Shown: positions 1-9,382, numbered from the stretch's first letter. The stretch: DNA of 64,000 nucleotides from Paenibacillus dauci (GCF_000971985.1 NZ_LAQQ01000002.1:248001-312000), one strand, 5' to 3'. The notes: generated from the letters alone by a model not told the origin. A program made the numbers and translations.

Positions 1-246
1 GCCTAGTTCGGACATTGCTGTCTCGAATACGGCAGCAATACCTTCTTCCCGGCTGACATCGGCGGTGACAGCAATCATTTGGGGAGCATACTGCCGCTCC
101 ATTTCCTTGAGCAGATGGGTACGACGGGCGGCAATAACAACGCTGGCACCTTCGGCAGCAAGCCGCTCGGCAAGTCCACGTCCGGTACCACTGGAAGCTC
201 CGGTGATGACAACATTTAACTGATCATGCGGTAGATGTGATGACAT
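1..246 (-). CDS. Short-chain dehydrogenase/reductase, N-terminal part
   Basis: This is the first 82 residues of an SDR-family NAD(P)-dependent oxidoreductase; the rest lies beyond the left edge. Read on the minus strand, it has a short leader, then a beta strand and the Rossmann glycine motif TGASSGTG (about residues 16-23). Next come an RR pair after the second strand (about 41-42), which suggests NADPH preference, and the usual TADVS acidic motif near residue 63. The ATG at 246 follows GGAGGGA at good spacing (about 251-258). The catalytic Tyr-Lys pair is outside the window, so the substrate cannot be inferred. The fold assignment is secure; the specific function is unknown. Confidence 0.88.
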   Translation of the reverse strand, partial: MSSHLPHDQLNVVITGASSGTGRGLAERLAAEGASVVIAARRTHLLKEMERQYAPQMIAVTADVSREEGIAAVFETAMSELG

Positions 247-451
247 GATGTTCCCTCCAGAATAAATCTGACCTCTGTTAATTCCCTTTTATTTCCTTAT
301 TCCAATGTAATACACATACCCGTTGGTACAGGCATTTACTCGTTATTTGAGCAATTCATTCGATAATTATGACAAGCTGCCAAGCTGGCAGAAATGAGAT
401 TACCGTGCATTTTGGTAGAGAAGAAGATAATTATTATGGAGAGGAGCAGCC

Positions 452-480
452 TTGACAGGTGCATCGATGCTGTGTAGAGT
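452..480 (+). promoter_or_regulatory. Probable sigma-A promoter of the tenA-ykoEDC operon
   Basis: TTGACA at 452-457 and TAGAGT at 475-480 are separated by 17 bases. This places the transcription start near 487, about 80 bases before the TPP aptamer. The surrounding gap (247-566) has no convincing gene; otherwise I see only AT-rich spacer and the left gene's ribosome binding site. Confidence 0.55.
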
Positions 481-566
481 AAAAGGCAATCAAACAGACT
501 TCTGTCACACCCTGTTCCGGTATATTATGCAGGAATGGGGAGACAGCAGGCTTATATTGTGAAAGA

Positions 567-652
567 CCACTAGGGGAGCCATTTACTGGCTGAGACGAGA
601 TTGCCTCGGACCCTTGGAACCTGATCTAGTTCGTACTAGCGTAGGAAAGTGG
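567..652 (+). promoter_or_regulatory. TPP riboswitch (THI element)
   Basis: The aptamer closes with CCACT (567-571) pairing AGTGG (648-652). It contains the signature CTGAGA core (589-594), the ACCC..TTGGAACCTGATCT block (610-627) and the 3' GCGTAGGAAAGTGG segment (639-652), all diagnostic of thiamine pyrophosphate aptamers. It precedes thiamine salvage and uptake genes. A terminator follows 33 bases later, so control is probably premature termination when TPP is abundant. Confidence 0.95.
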
Positions 653-684
653 AGACCGAGCAGGGCTAATTATGCCATTATTCT

Positions 685-710
685 GCCGCTCCATTTGGAG
701 CGGCTTTTTT
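685..710 (+). terminator. Riboswitch expression-platform terminator
   Basis: GCCGCTCC (685-692) and GGAGCGGC (697-704) form a perfect 8-bp stem with an ATTT loop, followed by TTTTTT. It sits between the TPP aptamer and tenA and is the likely off-switch. Confidence 0.85.
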
Positions 711-832
711 GCGTGGATATGCAGCCGTCAGCGACTGTGATCCGGCGACAGAGATACATATGAAGCCTGTGAGCATCCATTTTCCCCAGGGAGGTTCTTT
801 CCGAATACTTCAGACAAGGGAGAGATAATAGT

Positions 833-1519
833 ATGAGTTTTTCAGCAGAGATTAGACAGGCGGCCGATCCGGTATTTGAGGCCATTTATAACCATCCGTT
901 TGTACAGGGGATTGCCAGAGGAGATCTGAAACCGGAACAGCTGGTTCATTATGTAAAGCAGGATTTTGAATATCTGAATGCCTTTATGCGGATCTATGGA
1001 ACAGCGATCTCCAAATGCAGCAGCCGCGAGGATATGGACATGTTCAATCAGCAGATTTCCTTTGTACTGAACAGCGAAGTCCATCCGCATAATAACTTCT
1101 GTCATGTCGCCGGTGTGCCATATGAGCAGCTGCAGGGTTATCCGGTAGCACCCTCTGCACACAACTATATCCGCCATATGCTGACCGCTGCGCAGGAAGG
1201 TGATCTGGGCGATATTCTCGCCGTACTGCTGCCATGTCCGTGGACGTACTGGGAAATTGGTAAGCGGTTGATGGAAGATGTAAAACCGGATGTATCCCAT
1301 CCGTTCTATGACTGGATCGATTTCTATGGCAACCGTACCGATACGATTACGAGCCGGTTCTGCACAAGACTGGATGAGATTGCTGCAGCATCGACGCCGG
1401 CGCATCGGGAACGGATGAAGCAGCATTTTATCCTCAGCTGCCAGTTTGAATATATGTTCTGGGATATGGCTTATACACTGGAAGATTGGCCGGTACAGCT
1501 GGAGGTAACCTCCGTATGA
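833..1519 (+). CDS. tenA: Thiaminase II / aminopyrimidine aminohydrolase TenA
   Basis: TenA hydrolyses 4-amino-5-aminomethyl-2-methylpyrimidine to the hydroxymethyl form, salvaging the pyrimidine half of degraded thiamine in the cytoplasm. The 228-residue protein has the normal length for the family. The nucleophile motif LLPCPWTYWEIG carries the conserved cysteine. The C-terminal CQFEYMFWDMAY segment carries the conserved glutamate. An AAGGGAGA ribosome binding site precedes the ATG. It is the first gene behind the TPP riboswitch, and its stop overlaps the start of the next gene (ATGA), consistent with one salvage-and-uptake operon. Confidence 0.93.
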   Translation: MSFSAEIRQAADPVFEAIYNHPFVQGIARGDLKPEQLVHYVKQDFEYLNAFMRIYGTAISKCSSREDMDMFNQQISFVLNSEVHPHNNFCHVAGVPYEQLQGYPVAPSAHNYIRHMLTAAQEGDLGDILAVLLPCPWTYWEIGKRLMEDVKPDVSHPFYDWIDFYGNRTDTITSRFCTRLDEIAAASTPAHRERMKQHFILSCQFEYMFWDMAYTLEDWPVQLEVTSV

Positions 1520-2112
1520 ACTGGAAAATGAAAGAGGTTGTACTGACCGTTATTCTCGCGGTTGCCTGCGGCGTCCTGTATCTGGGCTGGTCGACGCTGT
1601 GGATTCCGATCTCGGCACTGGTCGGGCCGGTTGGCGCCGGATTTATGTTTGGGATCTGGATTATTGCCAGTCCCATCGTTGCTTACATTATTCGCAAGCC
1701 TGGTGCAGCGCTGATCGCCGAAGTCGCCGCCGCAGCGGTCGAGATGCTGACAGGCAGTCATTTTGGACTGTCTGCCCTGCTGGTTGGTGTATTTCAGGGA
1801 TTGGGAGCAGAGATTGCTTTTGCGATCTTTGGCTACAAACGATATAACGTGTTCACATTGATGCTATCCGGAGCACTGGCAGCTGTCGGCAGTATCGCCT
1901 ACAATCTGGTAGCCAATGGCCTCGGCTATTATACAACCCAGATGTTCTTCCTGACGCTGGGTATTCACGTGATCAGCGGCATTGTGCTGGGCGGATTGCT
2001 GGCCAAGGTCATCGTCGAAGCATTGGCCCGTACCGGTGTACTGAATCCATATGAAATTATGAAATCACGCCGTAAACAGGGTAAATCGCATGCAATGGCA
2101 TCTCGGGTGTAG
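1516..2112 (+). CDS. ykoE: ECF transporter substrate-binding S component, YkoE type
   Basis: This 198-residue integral membrane protein has about five or six hydrophobic segments. It resembles YkoE, the S component that binds thiamine or its hydroxymethylpyrimidine precursor in energy-coupling-factor transporters. I chose the ATG at 1516, which overlaps the tenA stop; GGAGG lies 14 bases upstream. It sits between tenA and the ATPase and transmembrane genes of the same transporter and is under the TPP riboswitch. The C-terminus is basic (KSRRKQ). The call rests mainly on gene order and membrane topology. Confidence 0.82.
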   Translation: MNWKMKEVVLTVILAVACGVLYLGWSTLWIPISALVGPVGAGFMFGIWIIASPIVAYIIRKPGAALIAEVAAAAVEMLTGSHFGLSALLVGVFQGLGAEIAFAIFGYKRYNVFTLMLSGALAAVGSIAYNLVANGLGYYTTQMFFLTLGIHVISGIVLGGLLAKVIVEALARTGVLNPYEIMKSRRKQGKSHAMASRV

Positions 2113-3682
2113 GAACCTGTCGGTAGGCTTCGACCATCAGGAGGAGACCGTGCAAGTACTGGATCAGATCACCGTATCGATCCGGCGCGGGGAGAAGGTA
2201 CTCATCCTCGGACCAAGCGGCAGTGGCAAATCCACGCTGCTGTCCGTCCTCTCGGGTATTATCCCGGATCACGTAGAAGCCGAAGTGACCGGAGAAATCG
2301 ACCGTCAGGAAGCCTGCGGCGTCATGTTCCAGGACACGGATTCCCAGTTCTGTATGCTGCATGTGGATGAAGAGATTGCGTTTAGCCTGGAGAATCGGCA
2401 GGTACCACGAGCAGAGATGGACAGTATCATTCAGCAGATGATGAGTATGGTCGGCCTGCATATCGCGCCGCATACGCCAATCGACACGCTATCCGGCGGC
2501 ATGAAGCAGCGTCTTGCGCTCGCCTGTCTACTGGCGCTGGAGCCGGATGTATTATTCTTCGACGAACCGACTGCCCAGCTCGACCCGGTCAGCCGCAGGG
2601 ATGTATTTCGGCTGCTGCAGGATATTGCTGCTACAAGCAATCAGACCATGGTGTTTGTTGAGCATGTACTGGATGGCTGTATTGAATGGATGGACCGCGT
2701 GATTCTGCTGGATCATCGGGGACGCGTGATTGCAGATGGAGAGCCGGCACATATCGTCACTGCCTATCGTCAGCAGATGGAAGAGGCAGGTATCTGGCTG
2801 CCCCGGCTGTTTCCCTACAGCTGGTCGGATATCGTGGCAGACCCGTCGCATCCACTGGCTGCCGAGCTGCACCGGGAATACCGGGAACGGATGGAACGGG
2901 ATCGTTCAGTCATGCAATCCTCTGTCCGTGTACAGACCGACCGACTTACAATTGGTTACCGCAAGCGTCCGGTCATGCAGGATATGAATCTGAGCCTCTA
3001 CGCGGGCGAATGGGTCGCTATCGCCGGGCAAAATGGCAGCGGAAAAAGCACACTGCTCAAAAGTCTTCTGCGTCTGGAACCCGCATTGTCCGGGCGCATT
3101 CTACTGCAGGACAAAGAGCTGCGTAAATGGACGGATCGTGATCTGTATGCCGAAGCCGGATTTGTTTTTCAGAATCCGGAACTGCAGTTTGTGACCGATA
3201 CGGTCTACGACGAGATTGCTTTTGGCGGCAGACAGCGGGGCTGGTCCGAATCGGAAGTGGAAGCCAAGACGGTACAGCTGCTGCGTGAATTCGGGCTGGA
3301 GCAGCACCGTGAACAGCATCCGTTTACCCTTAGTCTGGGACAGAAGCGCCGCCTCAGTGTGGCGACGATGCTGCTGTTCGATCAGAAGCTGCTGCTGCTG
3401 GATGAGCCGACGTTTGGACAGGATGCCAGGACATCTGCAGAGCTGCTGCGCCGCCTGCAACAAAGGCAGCAGCAGGGAACGACGATCATTATGGTGACTC
3501 ACGATATGGAACTGGTGGATCAATATGCGGATCGGATTATTCTGCTGCAGCGCGGAGAGGTGGCTTACAATGGTCCTCCTTATCAGCTGTTCAGTAACGA
3601 GAGTATGCTGCAGGACAGCTCGATTATTGCTCCGCTGCCCTACCAACTGATCCATCAGCGAAAGGAGCGGAATGTGATATGA
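2090..3682 (+). CDS. ykoD: Double ECF ATPase, YkoD type
   Basis: The 530-residue protein is a tandem fusion of two ABC ATPase domains that energises the thiamine-precursor ECF transporter. Domain 1 has Walker A GPSGSGKST (about residues 41-49), signature LSGGMKQRL (about 138-146) and Walker B VLFFDEPT. Domain 2 has Walker A GQNGSGKST (about 316-324), a relaxed signature LSLGQKRRL and Walker B LLLLDEPT. The start overlaps the ykoE end by 23 bases with only a weak ribosome binding site, suggesting translational coupling. The 3' end overlaps the next gene by 4 bases. Confidence 0.9.
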   Translation: MQWHLGCRNLSVGFDHQEETVQVLDQITVSIRRGEKVLILGPSGSGKSTLLSVLSGIIPDHVEAEVTGEIDRQEACGVMFQDTDSQFCMLHVDEEIAFSLENRQVPRAEMDSIIQQMMSMVGLHIAPHTPIDTLSGGMKQRLALACLLALEPDVLFFDEPTAQLDPVSRRDVFRLLQDIAATSNQTMVFVEHVLDGCIEWMDRVILLDHRGRVIADGEPAHIVTAYRQQMEEAGIWLPRLFPYSWSDIVADPSHPLAAELHREYRERMERDRSVMQSSVRVQTDRLTIGYRKRPVMQDMNLSLYAGEWVAIAGQNGSGKSTLLKSLLRLEPALSGRILLQDKELRKWTDRDLYAEAGFVFQNPELQFVTDTVYDEIAFGGRQRGWSESEVEAKTVQLLREFGLEQHREQHPFTLSLGQKRRLSVATMLLFDQKLLLLDEPTFGQDARTSAELLRRLQQRQQQGTTIIMVTHDMELVDQYADRIILLQRGEVAYNGPPYQLFSNESMLQDSSIIAPLPYQLIHQRKERNVI

Positions 3683-4422
3683 ACAGTAACGGTTCCTGGC
3701 TCGCCGGTGTGAATCCATCCTGCAAGCTGCTCGCCCATCTATGTGTCATGTTCATGTTGATGGCTGTCTCCGATCCGGTGATTACACTGTGCCTCTGGCT
3801 GCTCGCTGTCGTGACAGGCATTGTGCTTGGGGGCTGGCGGCTCGGGTATTTGCTGAAGCGGCTGCTGCCGTATACACTATTTTTTGTGCTGATCTTCTGG
3901 ATGCTGGCCGCTTTTGGTAAAGGTGAACATGTCATCTGGCAGTGGGCCTGGTTCCGTATTACCGAGGAGAGTCTGAATAATGGACTGACGATCGGACTGC
4001 GGATGCTGGGGTTCGTCACGTATGGACTGCTATTCACCTCGACGACCGATCTGACCGCACTTATGATGAGCCTGATCCATCAGCTGCGTTTGTCTCCCAA
4101 ATGGGCGTATGGCATGCTGGCAGGGTTTCGCTTTATCCCTTTGTTCCAGAGTGAACTGCAGCAGATGAAAGCCGCTCACAAGATCCGTGGCTACAAGCAA
4201 AAGAACAGCTGGAAAGCCTTTGCCCGCTATGCACTACCGCTGTTTACCCAGGGAATTCGCAAGTCCGAGCGCATCGCGGTGGCGATGGAGGCAAGAGGAT
4301 TCACCGGAACGCGGAATCGGACGTATTATTTGACGCCGGTGATGGCGGGGAAAGACTGGCTGTATGCCACAGGATTGCTGATTGTCGCCGGAGGTATGAT
4401 CTGGATGCTGGGATTTGTGTGA
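3679..4422 (+). CDS. ykoC: ECF transporter transmembrane T component, YkoC type
   Basis: This 247-residue membrane protein is of the EcfT/CbiQ family, which couples the two ATPase domains to the S component. The cytoplasmic motif region around residues 150-200 (the MKAAHKIRG and ERIAVAMEARGF segments) matches the two Ala-Arg-Gly-type coupling helices typical of EcfT. AAAGGAG lies upstream of the ATG, which overlaps the ykoD stop. It closes the operon and is followed by a strong terminator. Confidence 0.86.
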   Translation: MNSNGSWLAGVNPSCKLLAHLCVMFMLMAVSDPVITLCLWLLAVVTGIVLGGWRLGYLLKRLLPYTLFFVLIFWMLAAFGKGEHVIWQWAWFRITEESLNNGLTIGLRMLGFVTYGLLFTSTTDLTALMMSLIHQLRLSPKWAYGMLAGFRFIPLFQSELQQMKAAHKIRGYKQKNSWKAFARYALPLFTQGIRKSERIAVAMEARGFTGTRNRTYYLTPVMAGKDWLYATGLLIVAGGMIWMLGFV

Positions 4423-4440
4423 TCATTCTTTATACGTAGT

Positions 4441-4484
4441 AAAGCCAACAGAGAAGAAAGCTATTATTTCTCTGTTGGCTTTAT
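4441..4484. terminator. Terminator after ykoC
   Basis: A 15-bp perfect stem (4441-4455 with 4468-4482) carries AAAGCC..GGCTTT at its base, so it can work in either direction. It ends the tenA-ykoC transcript. Confidence 0.85.
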
Positions 4485-4721
4485 TTATTGTACAGGTATA
4501 GTGATTTCCAGCTTGGGAATGTATTTCACTTGGATACTGTATATTTCCATCGCTTAAGATTTCTTTTTTATTTGGAAAAGTTACGCCAGGAACAGGAGAA
4601 AAGTTTTTGACATTATCTTGTTCACTAACCGAGGTAGTGTTAGCAATTTTCTAGGTGTCGTCTTCTCGTTTCAGGCTATTTTTAGACTTTAATTTCATTC
4701 CAAAAAAAGGAATTTGATCTT

Positions 4722-4750
4722 TTGACGTGAATACTTAATAGTAGTGTAAT
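4722..4750 (+). promoter_or_regulatory. Probable promoter of the acetyltransferase gene
   Basis: TTGACG (4722-4727) and TGTAAT (4745-4750) are 17 bases apart. The rest of 4485-4848 is AT-rich with no convincing gene. A five-codon ATG reading frame at about 4788 is too short to call. Confidence 0.5.
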
Positions 4751-4848
4751 TCTAACAAGTATCTATATACATATGAGGTGAAAAGGATGCTGCTTTACTA
4801 TTGAGTTGGACTCTTCTTGTGCGCAATACATGATAAGGAGAGATACTA

Positions 4849-5268
4849 TTGAAATATGTAACAGATAGCAAAGAAATTCAGGCGCATATGCTAAAAGGTT
4901 TTTTTGTCGACTGGCCGAGCCATCCGAATGAGGAGACACATCTGAAGCTGCTGGAGAATAGCTACCGGATCGTACTGGCAATAGATGAGCAGATTCAGCA
5001 GGTAGTGGGCTTTATTACTGCGATCAGCGACGGAGTATTATCCGCTTATATCCCGCTGCTGGAAGTACTGCCTGAATATCAGAACCAGGGGATCGGTAGC
5101 GAGCTGATCCGCCGGATGATGGCGGAACTGGACGGTATTTATATGATCGATTTAATGTGCGATCAGGAGCTGCAGCCCTATTACAGAAAGCAGGGAATGC
5201 AACCTGCCTCAGGTATGATCCATCGCAATTATGCGGCGCAGACAGGGACAATCAGTAAAGGAATTTGA
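4849..5268 (+). CDS. GNAT-family N-acetyltransferase
   Basis: The 139-residue protein has the single GNAT fold. The acetyl-CoA binding core is at about residues 75-90, where VLPEYQNQGIGSELIRRMM contains the Q-x-x-G-x-G pyrophosphate motif. The start is TTG at 4849, supported by AAGGAG eight bases upstream. It forms a single-gene unit with its own promoter and terminator. The acceptor substrate is unknown. Confidence 0.85.
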   Translation: MKYVTDSKEIQAHMLKGFFVDWPSHPNEETHLKLLENSYRIVLAIDEQIQQVVGFITAISDGVLSAYIPLLEVLPEYQNQGIGSELIRRMMAELDGIYMIDLMCDQELQPYYRKQGMQPASGMIHRNYAAQTGTISKGI

Positions 5269-5298
5269 AACGGCTGCAACCGCTGATTAACACACTTC

Positions 5299-5342
5299 AA
5301 AAAGCCAGATTCTCTACACAGGATAGAGATCTGGCTTTTTAG
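5299..5342 (+). terminator. Terminator after the acetyltransferase
   Basis: AAAAGCCAGAT and ATCTGGCTTTT form the outer stem (about 5300-5310 with 5330-5340), with an extra TCTCTA..TAGAGA stem inside and a T run at the 3' side. Confidence 0.8.
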
Positions 5343-5469
5343 TACATTTTAAAATCAACGCGCTTGCCAAACTAGAATTCGGAGAGGTCGACGTTCTTCA
5401 TTAGATTGTAGTAATAAATAGCTATACGAAAGGTACAACTACCGGACAAATAAGGACCGCTTTATCTTC

Positions 5470-5844
5470 TTATGAAGTTATCCGATTTTTATTTCTGGAT
5501 AAAAGAGCATCGAAAATACCAAATATCAGAGCATTTGCTGAACCTAAAAGGAAATAAACTGAAGGAGAAAGGAGATGGAGTACATACAATATCGAAGCGA
5601 CAATAATAAAACCGACCATAATGATCCATGAATTGTCTGTAAACAGTCTGATAATGGAGGATACCACGATGCCACCAATTATTATAAAGGAGTAACTGAC
5701 TCCTGCCATAACAAGGATAAATATAATCGTCTCCTGCCAATCAAACAGCTGTTCAGATCCAGAATCCAACAACATAAAAATAGCTGCAGTAATGACAGAA
5801 TCCAACAGAGTCACCCGCATATAATGCCATGTTAATCCATGCAA
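5470..5844 (-). CDS. Small four-helix membrane protein, unknown
   Basis: I do not recognise this 124-residue protein. It has four hydrophobic stretches (about residues 12-27, 36-63, 72-92 and 96-113) and a basic C-terminus (SRNKNR). The TTG at 5844 is supported by AGGGGAG six bases upstream; the only later candidate, an ATG at codon 9, has no such site. It stands alone between a plus-strand acetyltransferase and a minus-strand transporter. Confidence 0.6.
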   Translation of the reverse strand: MHGLTWHYMRVTLLDSVITAAIFMLLDSGSEQLFDWQETIIFILVMAGVSYSFIIIGGIVVSSIIRLFTDNSWIIMVGFIIVASILYVLHLLSPSVYFLLGSANALIFGIFDALLSRNKNRITS

Positions 5845-5935
5845 AATAAACTCCCCTTTAGCCGCAGTAAATTCAATTTATACCTATATTATACAATGGT
5901 CTGGGGAGACCAAATCAAATTCGCAACGGACAAGG

Positions 5936-5989
5936 CACAAAAAAGCCACAGCTCAATCATGCGATATGTCGCAGATGAAACTGTGGCTT
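5936..5989 (-). terminator. Terminator of the APC transporter gene
   Basis: Read on the minus strand, AAGCCACAG (5989-5981) pairs CTGTGGCTT (5951-5943), and the stem is followed by a T run (TTTTTTG). It lies about 50 bases past the transporter stop. Confidence 0.75.
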
Positions 5990-6037
5990 GGAATAAACAA
6001 AAGATGAATAGTATCATTCTCTGTGGTGAAAAGGAAT

Positions 6038-7438
6038 CTATCCGTTTTTGCGCAGCTGACGCAGCAGCAGCGGGTAGAAAACAATCCCGCTCGCGATCAT
6101 CAGCACGCCGAACCAGAACGTTCTCCAGTCGGCGGTACCCGCATAGATCACCCATACCGAATAGATGGTTGCCAGTACAGCGATCAATCCATCCCCGTAG
6201 CGACGTTCACCTGCCCGGTATCCATCCCCGGTAATGACCAGACGCAGCTGATACAATGCCGAGATCAGATAAGGCACCAGGTACGCCAGCGTCGCAATCG
6301 CGATAATAAAGTCAAAGGCCTGCGAAATCGACCCGGAGATCGTGGAGAAGATCAGCAGCTGTCCAAGCGCATTGGAGATCCAGAGGGACAGCTTGGGCAT
6401 TCCCTTACTGTTCACACTACGGAAAGGACGGAGGAACACGCCTTGTTTGGCAGCTTCATACGGCACTTCGGCACTGAGCAGTACCCAGCCGATAGTGGAA
6501 CCGATTAGGCTCACGAGTCCCAGTGCAGCGAGCAGATAGCCCCCGATCGGACCCAGCACAGCCGTCATTGCGTCAACCAGTGGATTCTGCGAGTGGATTA
6601 GCTTCTCACCCGGCAGCAGTCCCATGGTCAGAATACTGATTCCCACGTACAGCACGAGTGCCATCAACAGACCGACGATCGTTGCGCGCTTCACATCCTG
6701 CTTGCGACGAGCACGGGCAGCGAATACCATCGCCGACTCGACCCCGATAAAGGCCCATAGTGTAACGACCGCTGCGCTGTTCACCTGTGACAGCAGTCCC
6801 ATGGTCTGACCGTCTTCAGTGACATGCGGTGCAGCGAAGGGGCCAATATTCGCTTCCTGAAAAGCGAACAGGGCGATAATAATAAACAGCATAAAGCCGA
6901 TTACCTTGGTCGCCGTAGCGATCAGGTTCATTTTACCTGCACCTTCGATCCCGCGCAGTGCCAGGGCATGAGTCGCCCACAGCAGCAGCGAGCAGACAAT
7001 AAAGTTCAGCGCATTGCCTGTCTTGATATCCAGCGTACCGATACTGAACCAGACTGCGCTGCTTTTCATGGCTGGGATAAAGGTAGAGAGATAGCTGGAG
7101 AATGTCGTAATGACCGCGACGAATCCGGCCACATTACCGACCCAGTAGCCCCAGGAGGACATGAATCCCGACAATACCGACAATACCGGATTGTTGGGGA
7201 ACAGCTCTTTGGCATAAATTTGCGGTCCGCCGTTTAGTTCTGGCTTGCGCAGTGCCAGATTACCAAAGACGAGTGCCAGCATCAGCACGCCGAATCCGGT
7301 TATTGCCCAGGCCAGCACCGAGCCTGCCGGGCTGGATACTTCCGCCAGCGAACGGGGAAGCATGAATATTCCGGAACCGACCATATTGCCCACGACGAGG
7401 GCGGTCAGAATCCAGAAGCCAACTTTATTGTTACTCAC
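6038..7438 (-). CDS. APC-superfamily basic amino acid/polyamine antiporter
   Basis: The 466-residue, 12-helix transporter belongs to the APA family (AdiC/ArcD-like amino acid antiporters). TM1 carries the glycine-rich binding motif GNMVGSGIFMLP, and TM6 has the AdiC-like TLWAFIGVESAMV. I place the start at GTG 7438, because AAGGAG lies about eight bases upstream. The in-frame ATG at 7456 has no ribosome binding site and would only add MEGVFT. It has its own terminator. The exchanged substrates (arginine/ornithine, lysine or other) cannot be told from sequence. Confidence 0.87.
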   Translation of the reverse strand: MSNNKVGFWILTALVVGNMVGSGIFMLPRSLAEVSSPAGSVLAWAITGFGVLMLALVFGNLALRKPELNGGPQIYAKELFPNNPVLSVLSGFMSSWGYWVGNVAGFVAVITTFSSYLSTFIPAMKSSAVWFSIGTLDIKTGNALNFIVCSLLLWATHALALRGIEGAGKMNLIATATKVIGFMLFIIIALFAFQEANIGPFAAPHVTEDGQTMGLLSQVNSAAVVTLWAFIGVESAMVFAARARRKQDVKRATIVGLLMALVLYVGISILTMGLLPGEKLIHSQNPLVDAMTAVLGPIGGYLLAALGLVSLIGSTIGWVLLSAEVPYEAAKQGVFLRPFRSVNSKGMPKLSLWISNALGQLLIFSTISGSISQAFDFIIAIATLAYLVPYLISALYQLRLVITGDGYRAGERRYGDGLIAVLATIYSVWVIYAGTADWRTFWFGVLMIASGIVFYPLLLRQLRKNG

Positions 7439-7979
7439 AGTGAAGACTCCTTCCATTGACAGAACGTATAGAGAGCTTGCTGGATGACCATTAATCAGAC
7501 ATACAGCAGGCTGCATCATTAGGATGTGATGATTCAGCGTCAGTTCATGGATCTGCTCCATAAGTGGAGGCGGATTTTAGCGATAGCTGACGTTTACAGT
7601 CATATAAATATCATGACAGTATCCTACTATACACTTTTCTCTGGTAAAGCGAAAGAGTGAATTTTGGCAACGGGAAATGCAAATTTATCAAATTTGCTGT
7701 AATAACTGTGTATTTTCTATTGTTTTCACGTGTGAATTTTGGGACAATAGGAGGCATGAGCAGTATGGGTCTGGCTGACAGTTGGCTGGGCCTGTACTGC
7801 ATTTTATAGTGTACAGGATGTGTGAATGAAGCTTCAGCTTCAATAGAAGACGAGCTGGGGATAGAATTACACTGGCATATAACGTAGTCGCATATACAAT
7901 TTGACCGGATCAGGTATATACCATCGGTTCTCCATAGGCACAGAATGACAGAACAGGGTATAGGAAAAGAGGGTAACCA
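7439..7979. other. Divergent intergenic region, no convincing gene
   Basis: This is an AT-rich spacer between divergent genes. It holds a 14-codon reading frame at 7765-7809 behind AGGAGG, and a CCTGTAC..GTACAGG hairpin (about 7790-7818). Neither is enough to call a gene. The promoters of both flanking genes should lie here. Confidence 0.4.
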
Positions 7980-9086
7980 ATGAATAAACCATCCATATAT
8001 GGATTTACTTTAGAACAATTGGGCACATGGCTGGAAGAACATGGACACAAGCGCTCGCGTGCGCTGCAGGTATGGAACTATCTGTATCGCCAGCGGGTGA
8101 CGACATTTGAAGAAATGACCGATGTGCGTCCGGAATGCCGTGCGCTGCTGGAAGAGAATTTTGCGATTCAGACTTTGGAAGAATTCGTCAAGCAAGAGTC
8201 GGCAGATGGCACCGTGAAGTTCCTGCTCCGTCTGCAGGACGGCAATCTGATCGAGACAGTATTGATGCGCCAGAAATACGGCCAGTCGGTCTGCGTAACG
8301 ACCCAGGTTGGCTGTAATATTGGCTGCAGCTTCTGCGCCAGCGGTCTGATCAAGAAGAGCCGTGATCTGACTGCCGGCGAGATTGTCGAGCAGATTATGA
8401 AGGTACAGTTCCATCTGGATGCTGCCGGACAGGATCAGCTGGTGACGCATATCGTCGTAATGGGCATCGGCGAGCCATTCGATAACTTTGATAACATGGT
8501 AGACTTTATTAATATTGTCAAAGACCAAAAGGGTCTCGTGATCGCACCGAAGCGTATTACTGTCTCTACAAGCGGTCTGCCGGACAAAATCCGTGAATTC
8601 GCCGATAGCGATCTGCTGGTGAATCTGGCGTTGTCCCTGCATGCACCGAACAATGAACTGCGTACACGCATTATGAAAATCAACCGTGCCTATCCGCTGG
8701 AGCAGCTGATGGATGCTGTCGATTACTATCTGGAAAAGAGCAACCGCCGGATCATGATGGAGTACATTCTGCTGCAGGGTGTGAATGACCAGAAGGAACA
8801 GGCTCAGGAACTGGCTGAACTGCTGGCTGACAAGAAGCAGGTAACCAGTGTCAATCTGATCCCTTACAACCCGGTTGATGAACACAGCCAGTACCAGCGC
8901 AGCAAACAGGAGGACATCCTGGCCTTCTATGATATTCTCAAAAAGAATGGCATCAACTGCACCATCCGTATGGAGCATGGTACGGATATCGATGCAGCCT
9001 GCGGACAGCTGCGAAGCAAGCAGATCCGCAAAGACTCTCAATCCCGCAAAACCGAGTCTGCACGAGGCGAAGCGGTTACAGGATAA
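7980..9086 (+). CDS. RlmN-like radical SAM 23S rRNA (adenine-C2) methyltransferase
   Basis: RlmN methylates C2 of A2503 in 23S rRNA (and A37 of some tRNAs) through a radical SAM and methyl-cysteine mechanism. This 368-residue protein has the iron-sulfur motif C112-x3-C116-x2-C119 and MGIGEPFDN. It also has the [10 protein letters not shown] segment and the C-terminal DIDAACGQL loop with the methyl-carrying C341. The opening [12 protein letters not shown] resembles Bacillus RlmN. The [13 protein letters not shown] stretch differs from the usual FCASTLGGLKRNL, and the C-terminal tail is basic and serine-rich, so it may be a divergent or second family member. GAGGGTAACCA lies before the ATG. Confidence 0.85.
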   Translation: MNKPSIYGFTLEQLGTWLEEHGHKRSRALQVWNYLYRQRVTTFEEMTDVRPECRALLEENFAIQTLEEFVKQESADGTVKFLLRLQDGNLIETVLMRQKYGQSVCVTTQVGCNIGCSFCASGLIKKSRDLTAGEIVEQIMKVQFHLDAAGQDQLVTHIVVMGIGEPFDNFDNMVDFINIVKDQKGLVIAPKRITVSTSGLPDKIREFADSDLLVNLALSLHAPNNELRTRIMKINRAYPLEQLMDAVDYYLEKSNRRIMMEYILLQGVNDQKEQAQELAELLADKKQVTSVNLIPYNPVDEHSQYQRSKQEDILAFYDILKKNGINCTIRMEHGTDIDAACGQLRSKQIRKDSQSRKTESARGEAVTG

Positions 9087-9124
9087 TAATAGATTGTTGA
9101 ACTGATTTTATTTCGTTATAAGCA

Positions 9125-9156
9125 AGCTGCCGGATGATCTCCGGCGGCTTTTTTTT
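9125..9156 (+). terminator. Terminator after the RlmN-like gene
   Basis: AGCTGCCGGA (9125-9134) pairs with TCCGGCGGCT (9140-9149), with one G-T pair, followed by eight T. The following stretch to 9382 is AT-rich with no gene and should hold the promoter of the next operon. Confidence 0.85.
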
Positions 9157-9382
9157 GTTCTTTTTAGAAGAAAGGCAGTAGAATAGCCTTCTTTTTAGGA
9201 TAGTACAAATGGACTTGAGTTATCTTTTTAAAATTTTTGCGTATTTTCACATAAAACAGTAAAAAAGTTCTATACGAAGCGGTATTTTTATGTCAAAATA
9301 AGTCGAATATATAAAAATGAATGATTACTGACAGATAATGTAGTGCTAAATAACTAGGTTATCCACCGATAAGGAGGAATAT

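Noticed and set aside
453-563. 36-codon TTG reading frame with GAGGAG upstream, before the TPP riboswitch
   Set aside because: It coincides with the TTGACA-N17-TAGAGT promoter, has no recognisable composition and ends at the aptamer. Chance is the simpler explanation.
4788-4805. Five-codon ATG frame (MLLYY) behind a purine-rich stretch, before the acetyltransferase
   Set aside because: It is too short, and there is no attenuator structure that would make it a leader peptide.
7765-7809. 14-codon frame behind AGGAGG upstream of the RlmN-like gene
   Set aside because: It has no support beyond the ribosome binding site, with a stop after 14 residues and no family.
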